From contig NC_080726.1 of the NCBI RefSeq assembly GCF_019097595.1, positions 9,770,205 through 9,834,204 of the forward strand: 64,000 nucleotides of DNA, written 5' to 3'. Position numbers and translations under genes: made by a program. Shown piece after piece: positions 1 through 10,664 of the stretch. The notes under the pieces were generated by a model. That model saw only the letters and a list, made by a program, of their open reading frames with translations, was not told where the DNA came from and searched no databases. This DNA is from Hemibagrus wyckioides. Taxonomy: Eukaryota; Chordata; Actinopteri; Siluriformes; Bagridae. How positions within the stretch are numbered: the stretch's first letter is position 1; each line of letters begins with the position of its first letter.

Positions 1-202
1 TACATCATATCCTAGTATTAACTGGTATTCTGTGGCTAATATTTGCACTGAATGTCTATACGTAACCCATTTTTACCAGTTCATATGGCATTAATTAAAG
101 CACACATATGGAAAATTTCTGAATTTGAGTCTTATACTGTCACATTTCGCCCTTCCAAAAATAAACCATGCTAGGAAATGGGTTCACAACACACACAATC
201 AC

Positions 203-238
<36 letters not shown>

Positions 239-879
239 CTCTTCACCCGCTGAGTTCCACAGTCTGGGCCTGGTGCACCGAGAGGGAATTTACATTTTAA
301 TAGGCAGAGCTGCTCGTGCCGCCTTCGAATGAGAGTATATGCTCAGCTGAACAGCGGGAAATGCACCCCACAGCAGAAGTTTAGAATGAACCCCAAGACA
401 ATTCCTGGTGCACACAGACAGAAAATTATATTTTTAGACCTCCTCCGCCACATATATTGTAAAATATACATACATATAGAAATAATTTTTCTACCAACAC
501 TCATCCTTTCCTCTCTAGATATGTGCACCTGGGCTGATCATCTCAGCTCACAGTGTCTGAGTTCCTAGGTATGAAATGCATAGAGAAGTGTATTATGCAA
601 AGCCATAATGTTGATAGTATTATCACTTTCATCGATAGTAAACAGATGGGCATGCTGTGATGCTCACGCTAAGGGAACAGGGGGTAAGTTCCAAATTGCC
701 GCATTGGCAATGAATGCAAATCAATTTTGTCAAACTGTATTGTGCTTGCCTCTTCTAAAACTATGGGAAAGCAGTTAATGACAAAAAAACCCTATATTTT
801 TAAGGGGAAAAAAGCAAATCCTCTTCTTTTTATGCCCCTCACATTTATAGTTTGGAATGACTGAGTGTGAAACAACACA

Positions 880-1250
880 AGATGTCACTGCTCCAGGCAT
901 GCAATCAAGTGAAGGGCCCCTCCCAGGCCTAATTAATAACTATTGAACACGCTAACAACAATCAACACTAATTAAATACACGCTTGTTGACAAGAGAGCA
1001 AGCCTTATCAAAGGCACACCCCCAAAAAAAGAGGCACTGGGGTGTTGAAAAGGGGGGAGCTGGATGAAGCGAGGTTGCTCCTGTTTTCCATAATTAGTTA
1101 GCAAAGTGCCCCGAGTCACACTTTTGATTGGGAACCCCGGCAGCCAGGTGTTGCGTCTGTCACCCAGAGCAGCCAGGCAAAGCAAACCAGCCTCAATAGC
1201 CTCCATGAAGCTCTGTTTTGTTACAGGACACATTACTGGTGTGGGACTGA
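880..1250. promoter_or_regulatory. Candidate conserved non-coding element
   Basis: This is a non-repetitive block with clustered AATTAATAA, ACTAATTAAA and CATAATTAG cores and no coding potential. It is set in simple, A/T-rich flanks. The texture suits an enhancer of a developmental gene, but conservation cannot be seen from one sequence. Confidence 0.25.
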
Positions 1251-1689
1251 GCTACGTTTAGGCACTGCCATGCAGGGCTTTCTTGCTTTTTTGCTGTTGT
1301 TTTGTTGCTGTTTGTTGTTTACCTGTTTGAGAGGTAAAGGAGAAACACTAAAGTAAGCAAGGAAAAGCCAGGGATGCCTCAGAAACATCAGAAAGTGCTG
1401 CTGTAATCATAAAAACTATAAAGCTTATAATTAACACTTCTTTAACACTTTTTGACTCACTCACACTCAGAGTTTTCCAAAATCTAGATCCAGATTTCTG
1501 TAAAGCTGCTTCGTAATGATGTTAAAAGCACTTTTTTGAATACAACTAAATTGAACTTTATAGAGTAGGGCAGAAAAAGGCAGAACACCGTCCCCCTGGC
1601 ATCACCATGCTTACATCCAAACACACACACACGCCCAAATCAGGAGTAATGCTGAGTGACAGCTACCACAGGGCACGGCCCTAGCATCG

Positions 1690-1920
1690 ACATCAGCCGT
1701 TTGTTCCCATGATCGCTCCCTGATAGGCAATTGGATTTGTCAGTGACCCTAAACAATTGCTGCGATGAGGATCAGCAGGCCTTTCCTTCCCTTGGCCCCG
1801 CTGCCCATCCTGATCAATAAAGCTGATCAATGGCCAGCAGTCGATATTGACGACTCTACTGCCTGCTCCGGAGCAGAGACAGCTGCCCAGAAGGGTGGCA
1901 GTGCACTCCCCCTCGAGCAC
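1690..1920. promoter_or_regulatory. Candidate conserved non-coding element
   Basis: A complex block with repeated TGATCA/TGATCAA and CAATTG/CAATTGC cores and higher GC than its surroundings. The minus-strand open frame through it has no protein-like composition. A regulatory role is inferred from texture only. Confidence 0.25.
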
Positions 1921-4215
1921 TTGTTGAGTCGTTGTTTAGTTTGAGGTCTAAATAAAAAATAATGTTTACACTAGCACTGAATCTCTTGTCCATCATCTTT
2001 CCGAAAGTTCACAAACACACAAATAGCTACAGAAATCTCAAATCCAATCAGTCTGGGCTGACCCGATCTCATTTTGATCAGAACCTCAAACCCGTCATCA
2101 TCTAAATTTCTGATCTAAGAGCAGCTCTCAGGATTTCTCTGGTATTAGCTGAGGTTTAGGGTCACAATCGAGAGGCTCAGCTGTGAGGGCCTGCCAACAA
2201 GCATACAGCTCCAAGTCCCGGGCAGCTGAAGAGCCTCGAGTAATAGACAAACCAAATTAAATCCCTACCTGAGCTTGAGCTTTCCTCTTGACATGAGATG
2301 GGCCACGCAGTCTCTCTGTATATGCCTCAGCTGGGTCACCCCTTACATCCCATGTACACATGTGCTTAAGGATTTTCTACTATGATAACTCGAACTGACA
2401 AAGCAGCGCTGCCGATTCACATCCATCCTATAAATAAAGGCACTTGTGGCTGAGTGGGCACGGTGAGACACACTGACCCAGAGAGTGAGAGCACGGCAGC
2501 TGCCACAATTACAGCTGATTAACAGCAAATTAAAGGGAAGATGCGGAGTGGCATGATAAGTTTAACAGACATGACTTACTGCACATTTTGCAGCGCAGGA
2601 GCAGCCCGGTGTCGATTTTGTTTTCCGTCCGACTGGCTCACACATCTGTCTGTGCCGTTGCTTTGGCACGCTCTTGCGATTGTCAGAGCCAAGAGGAGTT
2701 AGTTAACCATTCTCATTAATTAACAGATTTAGCCCCCTGGAGAAAAGAGCACAAAAGCACCACTACTGAAGCTCTAACGCCAGAGTCTTGTTGATATTTG
2801 TCCATCTGGGCCTTATGTTAGTGGAGACGGCACAAATGCAAACACATACATCCTCTACAAAAAAAAAAAAATCAACATAGCTCATTCTTTGTGGTGTGAA
2901 TGAAGGCCTAATGCAACACAATGGCTGCTTTTAATCCGTCTATTCTCCATCTTACACCCAGGTTTAACCAGAACATAATCAATAATGGTGCTTTCTCTGT
3001 ATTTCTCTGCCAGTTTACAAAAGGACTTCACACAAAACACAAACCTTGAGCTGTCAAAAGAGTGCCTTGTTCACTGTTTGACATTAGCTGTGTCTCAAGT
3101 GAGAATATAGAAAGAAAATGCTTGTTTTGTTTGGTGTGAATAATCTAGTGCGGTTTGTTTTCCACTAAAACACAGCTATTTTCCACACCATAGAAGTAAA
3201 ATGCCACTTCACTGACATACTGTTCACAATGTACAGTTCTTAAACACTCAAGTTTCGAACAAAGCTTAAAGAATTAACATTTTTTTCCTTTCTAACACAC
3301 ACAACCTTGCTTGCTTCTTGCTAATCCATTATTTGAAAATAAATAAATAAACAAATAAATAAATAAATAAAAATTAAAAATAATAAAAAAAATTATATAT
3401 AAAAAAGAAAGACGATTTTAGAGAGGGAAAAAAAAGACATACATGCATTTTGTTAATATATTTTGTTATGTTGATCAGAAACACACACTTACCCCTCACC
3501 TTTTCCTCTTTAGAGTACAAACAGAAATGTACCTCAGAGTAAAATGATATAATACGCCATTCTCCTCCCCTGGTTTAACCGGCACCTCCAGGGATGGTGT
3601 GTTTTTGTTTTTTTGAACCAAACACAATCGCTCCCCTGTGACACTTAATGTTTTTGTAAACATCCAGAACACATCGGTAATGACTGGTTAGCCAGCAAAT
3701 CACTAAAATACAACAAAGGATGGCACTTTATTCCAAGGTAGCTAATTGGCAATTAGTAAAACAATTGCCGAATGCTGCAGCTCCTGTCTAAATGACAGCT
3801 TTTCCTGCACGACCCAACGCAGCAGCACACTGCACGGCACACAGCGAGCTACGCTTCCTCGTAAAATTACACTAAATTGCCAGACATGCAAAATGGGCTC
3901 ATTTACCTAAATAGTGTGACTGAATGTATGTTCATCAAGTTTTGTTTTTTTTGTTTTTTAAGAAAACTAACACAAATTGGGCTCTTCTGGGTGCAAGTCT
4001 ATTCCAGACAGAAATGGAAGAAGAGAAGACGTACAATTAAAGCCAGCACATAATCACCGGAAAACATGTGAGGGCCTTTTGTAAAAAACACAACCGTACA
4101 AAACAGTTAAAGCAGATGAGGAATTATTGGATCGTACACAGCATCAAACAGAGAGATTCATTACATTTTATCTTCAGTGCCATCGTAATAAATACAGTAT
4201 GAAGAGCTCAAAATA

Positions 4216-4217
<2 letters not shown>

Positions 4218-4305
<88 letters not shown>
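4218..4305. repeat. (TA)n microsatellite
   Basis: About 44 uninterrupted TA units, followed by a T-rich tract. It lies just upstream of a Tc1-type short element. Confidence 0.95.
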
Positions 4306-4308
<3 letters not shown>

Positions 4309-4454
4309 ATTTATTTTTTATTTTTTTTTTAAATAATAGCCCATTACTTATTATTAGAATAGGACTACCGAGAGGCATGAACTTACAGACAGAAGACAAA
4401 CACACAGTTCAAATGCCACGTACACTGTTATAGGAAAATAATCAACAACAAAGA

Positions 4455-4965
4455 AGTGAATATCAATGATTATCTCCTCATCATGGCACCTGTTAGTGGG
4501 TGGGATATATTAGGCAGCAAGTGAACATTTTGTCCTCAAAGTTGATGTGTTAGAAGCAGGAAAAATGGGCAAGCGTAAGGATCTGAGCAAGTTTGACGAA
4601 GGGCCAAATTGTGATGGCTAGACGACCGGATCAGAGCATCTCCAAAACTGCAGCTCTTGTGGGGTGTTCCCGGTCTGCAGTGGTCAGTATCTATCAAAAT
4701 TGGTCCAAGGAAAGAACAGTGGTGAACCGGCGACAGGGTCATGGACGGCCAAGGCTCATTGATGCACGTGGGGAGTGAAGGCTGGACCGTGTGATCCGAT
4801 CCAACAGACGAGCTACTGTTGCTCAAACTGCTGAAGAAGTTAATGCTGGTTCTGATAGAAAGGTGTCAGAATACACAGTGCAGGACGGGTCAGGGCTGTT
4901 TTGGCAGCAAAAGGAGGACCAACACAATATTAGGCAGGTTGTCATAATGTTATGCCTGATTGGGG
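4455..4965 (+). mobile_element. Short Tc1-type non-autonomous element, copy 1 (decayed left end)
   Basis: The right end carries the family terminus (CATAATGTTATGCCTGAT) and the body encodes the start of a Tc1-like transposase in the plus orientation. The readable part starts at MGKRKDLS near 4567 and is interrupted by a frame change; it then shows [20 protein letters not shown] and [16 protein letters not shown], which is a helix-turn-helix DNA-binding region. A second segment ([19 protein letters not shown]) is split off by a stop. No catalytic DDE segment follows. Six further copies lie in this window. The left terminal repeat is degraded. Confidence 0.8.
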
Positions 4966-4974
4966 TGTGTGTGG

Positions 4975-5013
<39 letters not shown>
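4966..5013. repeat. (TG)n/(TA)n compound microsatellite
   Basis: TG units followed by TA units, adjoining the right end of the Tc1-type element. This is a common site for simple-repeat growth next to such elements. Confidence 0.85.
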
Positions 5014-5014
<1 letters not shown>

Positions 5015-5948
5015 GTCTTTTTTTTATTAACACACTGTAGACCATTTATCCACATTTAATGTCCTGGAACCACCTCGAAAATAATTATCTCCTGTTATCA
5101 CTAATGTTATGGCAGCTATAAACAATCATTTCCTCGCTTTCTCTTATGGATGTAACATCCTCCATCCTGCATTTCCCTTTCTGGCTTTTGGATTTTCTGT
5201 CGCATTTTTTGTTGTTGTTTTTGAATCACAAATAGGTCACACAGTGCACTACATAGGGTGTACATTGACATGATATACACTGGGTAGTGTGCAGGAGTCA
5301 TGACTTGGAAGTCATTTGGAATTTGGACTCATTGTTGTTGTTTTTTTTTTTACAGAAAATCTTGTAGTTTCTTGTTGGGCAAAAATGTGCAGCAAACAGT
5401 CTTATACTCCAAATACTCCATCCATAAATTTTTCAGATCTATTTTGTTGTAATCCAGTGAGAGAATCAGCAACATGTATGACAGGCTCCATGTTTCTTAA
5501 TATATGGCAGCTTATGTTATGATATCTAATAACGGCAGTGCATCTGTGGTGTTAAAAGTTATGCAGGTTTTCTCAGAGCCCATTTTTCTACAAACTACCC
5601 CAAAAAATTCAGACCACTATAAAATACCTGCAAACGTGCACGCTTATAAACCTGGTACTGCAAAATTAAAAGTGTAATGAGAAAAGAAACCCAGCAGTGA
5701 GCAACAGAAACAGGTAACAGAATGACCCTGCGTAAATCCAGCAGCTTCTCGCCAACGTGGAACGGCGTGCCAACATCATCAATCACTCAGTCCCTCCGTA
5801 CTGTTCAGACGGCAGAACTGACGTGAAGCGCTGGCTTTGCCTTTAACATCCCCCTCCTCTACAAATGAATCCAGCATTTTGATTCTCTCTCACACTAAAC
5901 AACAGGACATTGGAGGAATCAGCTATGTCTGTTCACACAAGGGAGAGA

Positions 5949-5950
5949 GG

Positions 5951-5993
<43 letters not shown>
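5949..5993. repeat. (GA)n microsatellite
   Basis: More than 20 GA units, interrupted once at the left edge. The apparent open frame across it (runs of Arg-Glu) is an artefact of the repeat. Confidence 0.9.
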
Positions 5994-5994
<1 letters not shown>

Positions 5995-6410
5995 AGGAGC
6001 AGAGAGAAAGAAAGGTGAGAGTTGCTCTCTGGAGTGCTCTAGTGTATTTGTAAACATTATTAATCACAGATTAGCAGATGGGGATGCTAATTGCACCTGT
6101 GGAAATAACATGACCCAAAGGATACTTCTATTTACCGACTTCCACTGGCATTTCCATGACGCGTGCCACGATAAAGAGAGAGAAAATGATTAATAAGCTG
6201 GAACTGAAGGCTCCAAATTGTCATCCCAAATACCCCCCACCAACACCCCCGCCCATCAAACATACACACTCATACAGTACGCGCGCAATCAGCAGCTCCA
6301 CCTACTACATTACCCCACACCTAACGTGTTACTGCACTGTGAGAGACACACCGCATCCCTACAGACCTACATCCTGAGCATCAGACCCTCAACACCTGCT
6401 ACACACCCCC

Positions 6411-6680
6411 AGGCAGGCCATGTGATGTTTATCAGTAATATAGGTGTGACTTATACCTTGCACAAGGATGGAGAGTACCTTGTGTCGTGAGAAATTTTGC
6501 TTGCACAATTCATTCATTCATTTTTTTCCCTGGTCAGGTTTGTCGTGAATCTGGAGCCTGGGAACACACTGTGGTTGGGACAGGGCATCATTACCATGAA
6601 CACACACACAAACACACATCCACATACAGGGCCAGTTTATCATCACCAATCCACCTAGTGTACATAACATGTTTCTTTGT
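6411..6680. repeat. Dispersed repeat segment related to 8620-8860
   Basis: It shares a run of matching blocks with 8620-8860. These include GATCAGTAAT-like or TATCAGTAAT sequence, GCACAAGGATG, TTGTGT-GTGAGAAAT, ATTCATTCATT and GGTCAGG-TTGTC-TG. The internal spacing differs between the copies. The right part resembles the CACACA-rich, antisense tail of a fish SINE. Confidence 0.6.
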
Positions 6681-8082
6681 CAGGTCAGAAGAAATCTAAG
6701 AACATCACAACAAGAGCATCTAAAACCACACAACCATCAACCCAATCTCAAGAGTGAAACCCTGGAGCTGAGACTCATGCACACATCATATGTACTTCTA
6801 TTATAATATAAATACAACATCGAGTAATTAATTTAAATAAACTTGCCTTATGTGTGATACAGTATATGTACAAATATTAGGCAAGTATGAGCTGTGTCTC
6901 AAATTGTACACTATGACAGTATCTATTTTAAAGCTAATATAATATAATATAATTTTAGCCATTATGCTTCTCATCATCTACATCATGAATATGGCTAAAA
7001 GGGATGTTTTTCATAAGTGTTTGGATCAGTTTCTAGTGCAAATGATTATATGAAGGATTTGTATTTGGGACAAAAAGACTGGTGTTGGGAACAGCGCAGG
7101 TTCTACCTTTGCATTAGGCTCTAGTAGATATAACCCAATGCAGTGTACACAGAAGCACACAGTCAGCTGTTTTGCGCAAACACAAGTTCCAGCTTGTCTC
7201 ACACTCACCCGAGCATCAGCGTTCTCGATCAATCAGGGCTCTCCCATGCAGCGATTGCTAATTGATGCACTAATCCAGTGGTTAAGTACTGTGCCCATGA
7301 GCTGGGGAGTGCGTCCAAGGCAAACACCTGGCATCGCTCATCGATGTGTCACATCTAGAGATCGGATCGAACAGCAGACTCACGGTGCAGGGAGACACAC
7401 ATACACACAAACACAGGAGTCTAGGCTCATAGAGTACTACTGAATGAGGATCAGACTATTTCAGGGAACTTTTACGTCACATTTTGAACTTTTCTAGAAA
7501 CAAAAAATGTTGCAAAAGGTGCCAATGCCATTAAACAACCGATGTTAAAGAAAGCAAGACGATTTTTGTGAAAAATTTTTTAAGCAACATTGTATTTTTA
7601 TTAGATATCATAATATATAAAAACAAAGTTTGCACACCAAATATGCTTTATTTCTAACAGGGAATTTAGTGCGCCAGCTTTCCCAAATGTTCCTTCCTCC
7701 TAAATAACATAGAAAACATTAATAGTCAAACAGTGAATACTGGAATATTAGTGAAAAATAATAGTTCCAAGGTTCATATTTTCCTTTCTTAATCTGATAT
7801 AAAAAATATTGTAGAACGACTTGTATGCTCACTCTTTGCCTTTATAACTGCACCTTGGTTTATTTATTTTTTATTTATTTTTATTAAATATTTTTTTAAA
7901 TAATTATAAACTGACTAGAAGCAAATCATTTGATGTAAAATCTTTAAAATTGCAAAATTAAAAAAAAAAAGATGCATTTCTCCTAATTTTCCATTAGAAT
8001 TATATCTGCTTGTTTATTTATTTATCCAACAATAAAACAAAATACTTGTATTATTAATATAAAAGCTATAAAAATGATGACA

Positions 8083-8088
<6 letters not shown>

Positions 8089-8121
<33 letters not shown>
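8089..8121. repeat. (TA)n microsatellite
   Basis: About 16 TA units within an A/T-rich region. Confidence 0.9.
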
Positions 8122-8126
<5 letters not shown>

Positions 8127-8531
8127 TAATGGATCATCGAACAGGTATTTTATTTATTTATTTTTTTTGCTAGCAATTTATTCACAAACCTAAACATCAT
8201 GATGATCATCATATAAAACAGATATATGGTGATAATATTTTATTTAAGCATATTACTCACCATTAGTATAAATGCCTGTTCTCAGTACCGTCTGTCTCTC
8301 TACAGAATGCAGTGAACAGCCAAAGAGTGAAAAGAAAGCGTAGCACACAGCTTTAAGCTTTTACCAGCTCGGTCAATCGTGCAGGCTAAAATAACTTTTA
8401 CTTATAAAGTAGCCTCTATATGCAACAGCCTACTCAAACCACAAGCATCAGTGTGAGAAAGGCTTTCTCTCTGCACACCTTCACTCTCACTGATCTCCTA
8501 GCAGCCTTGAGTTTCTGTTCTGTCTGTAACG

Positions 8532-8945
8532 ATCCTGGCCACGCTGGACACGATCTCTAAATTATCACAGCATAATCAAAGCACAACTTATTTGACTGTT
8601 TAAGATGTTATTTCTTTTCAGACAGGCCACGTAAAGTTGATCAGTAATGTAAGGGTGACTTGAAGCTTGCACAAGGATGATGAGTGTCTTGTGTAGTGAG
8701 AAATACATAGTCCCTTTCCAAACTGTAATCACTTAAACATGCATGTTGTTGGCTAATTAGCAGATGGCATTTAATGGAACTTTCTATACTATTGCTTACA
8801 CAAATCATTCATTCATTATTTTCCCGGTCAGGCTTGTCATGGATCCGGTGCCTGTGAACACCTAGACACGATCCCTAAATTATCACAGCATAATCACAGC
8901 ACAGCTTATTTGACTGTTTAAGATGTTATTTCTTTTCAGCCTTGA
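8532..8945. repeat. Direct repeat of about 80 bp flanking a dispersed-repeat unit
   Basis: The sequence from CACGATCTCTAAATTATCAC to ATTTCTTTTCAG at about 8548-8620 recurs almost unchanged at about 8867-8938. Between them is a copy of the unit also seen at 6411. The layout suggests duplication or two insertions of the same element. Confidence 0.7.
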
Positions 8946-9278
8946 AAGACTTGAGGTCTGGTCTGGTCACGGAGCCCTCTCAGGAAATGAAAGTGAGGTC
9001 AGTGAACAGCAGTTGAAGCCATAAAAACGGGACTGATTAGGACTACAACACACATCCGAAATTACAGGAAATGATTTCAAATTCTCAGTATTCTCTAAAG
9101 CTTTGCAGCGTCGTATCCTGATGGCTGTCATCTCGACAGATGTCTTTTTAGTTAGGGTTATGTTGCCCTCACACTCATGCTGATAAAATTGGTAAGTCTG
9201 GAGCGGTTCAGTGGCACGCTACTGCCACCTAGTGGTGAGCAGATACAATACAGCTAATATCTGATATGCATACATGTA

Positions 9279-10221
9279 CACTCACTGACCACTTCATTAG
9301 GAACACCTGTCCACCCTCACATTTATGCAGTTATCTAGTCGGCCAAACACATGCCTGCATAAGTCATGCAGATACAGGTCAAGAGCTTCGGTTAATGTTC
9401 ATATCATGCTACAGAACGAAAGAAAAGGGTGATCTCTGTGACTTTAACTGTAGTATGATTGTTTGTAACAGATAGGCTGGCTTGAATATTTCAAGAGTTT
9501 TACCAGAAAACACATCCCCTGGGTGGAGGATCTGCATCTGAAACACCTTATTGATGAGAGAAAGCAAAAGAGAATGACCACACCAAGATCAGAAGAACAA
9601 GAAGGCAACCACGAGCCATCCAAACTGGTCAGTTAAAGACTGGAATAAGACCAGGTGATTTTTTTTTTCTAATCTTCATCACTGTCCAATTTCTGTCCCC
9701 ATGACAGACTCGGATTCTCGTTCTTGGCTGACAGGAGTGAAACCTGATCTAGAATTCTGCTGTTCTAACTCGTCCATGTCAATGTCTGATGTTTTGTGCA
9801 TGCTGATGTGCTTTTCTGCTCGGCAAAGTTGTAAAGAGTGATTATAAGAGCTATTTTTTGTGACCGCTCTCTTTTGTCTGACCTCTTTCTCTTTTCCACC
9901 CACAGAACTGTCTCTCACGCAGTGCTTTTTTTTGCCTTTCGCACGATTCTGTCTAAACTCTAGAGACTGCTGGGCGAGAAAATCCCAGGAGATCAGCAGT
10001 ATTTGAAATACTTAAACCAGCCCAATATCCATGGTACCAATATCCATGCCATGGTTAAAGTCACAGAGATCCCATTTTTTCTTCTTTCTGACATTTCCAA
10101 TGAACATTAACTGAAGCTGTATCTGCATGATTTCATGCATTGTGCTGCTACCACGGGATTAGCTGTTTGGATAAATCCAGAAAAGTGCTTGTGTACAGGT
10201 TATTAAAGTGGACGTTGAGTG
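9279..10221. mobile_element. Fold-back (inverted-duplicate) Tc1/mariner derivative
   Basis: The ends are inverted (CACTCACTGACCACTTCATT at the left; AATAAAGTGG-like TTAAAGTGGACGTTGAGTG at the right), each next to TA, which is the Tc1 target. The left half carries the 5' region of a Tc1 gene in sense orientation (9380-9480, matching a GGTGATCTCTGTGACTTTAAC block). The right half carries the same region in antisense (10060-10130). A segment at about 9680-9760 looks like an antisense central part. No transposase frame survives. The element is 943 bp, against roughly 1.2-1.6 kb for intact relatives. Confidence 0.8.
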
Positions 10222-10664
10222 TATATACACCTAGTGTTTTATTTTTCCTGTTTTTCTGTGTTAACAAAAGACACTAGTGCTGCTAGCTATCCTAATTACC
10301 ATGATATGTACCGTGTATTGTCAAACTTTATTTAGAAGGTTATTATGATTAATAAGATATTACATGATAATTAGCATGTTATGACATTTTTCTTATTCCA
10401 ATTACAAACAAATGCTCAGCTCTTATTTTTCCTTTTATATATTCCTGGTCACAGGGATTCTTGTTATAAGTGACAAATTCCAGGACATTCCAATAGCAGG
10501 AATATTTCAAACTATGAATATAAAAAGTGTGATGAATGATATTCTAATCTATGATCACGCAATATCACTGCACTGGTATTAGGCACCCGGTGGTCATTAA
10601 GTAAAACTGTTGTTCACAAGGCATTTGTTGTCATTTTCTCTCCTGTTCCTCTCATACCTCGCGT
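10222..10664 (-). other. Probable 3' flank and 3' UTR of the dhrs13-like gene
   Basis: No coding features were seen. Read on the minus strand, an AATAAA signal lies at 10327-10332, about 330 bases past the stop codon at 10665. It is a plausible but unproven polyadenylation signal. The rest is A/T-rich. Confidence 0.4.

Larger units (their letters stand above)
1..4420. other. Intergenic stretch without a recognised gene; possible conserved non-coding blocks
   Basis: No open frame here resembles a known protein and no exon with credible splice sites was recognised. The stretch alternates A/T-rich simple sequence (a CA run near 203-236, A-rich runs near 3340-3410, a long TA run at 4218-4305) with complex, non-repetitive blocks near 880-1250, 1690-1920, 2400-2760 and 3740-3900. 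Those blocks contain many TAATTA/ATTAAT-type homeodomain cores and balanced base composition. They are the parts most likely to be conserved regulatory DNA. Confidence 0.5.
5014..9278. other. Intergenic stretch without a recognised gene
   Basis: Only short, composition-driven open frames are present. The stretch holds a GA microsatellite (about 5949-5993), A/T-rich simple sequence at 6800-8270, a TA run at 8089-8121, and related dispersed-repeat segments at 6411-6680 and 8532-8945. No exon was recognised. Confidence 0.5.

Noticed and set aside
5837..6490. Open frames of 73-118 codons on the plus strand
   Set aside because: They pass through a GA microsatellite and low-complexity sequence, and no splice-compatible or family-like segment was seen.
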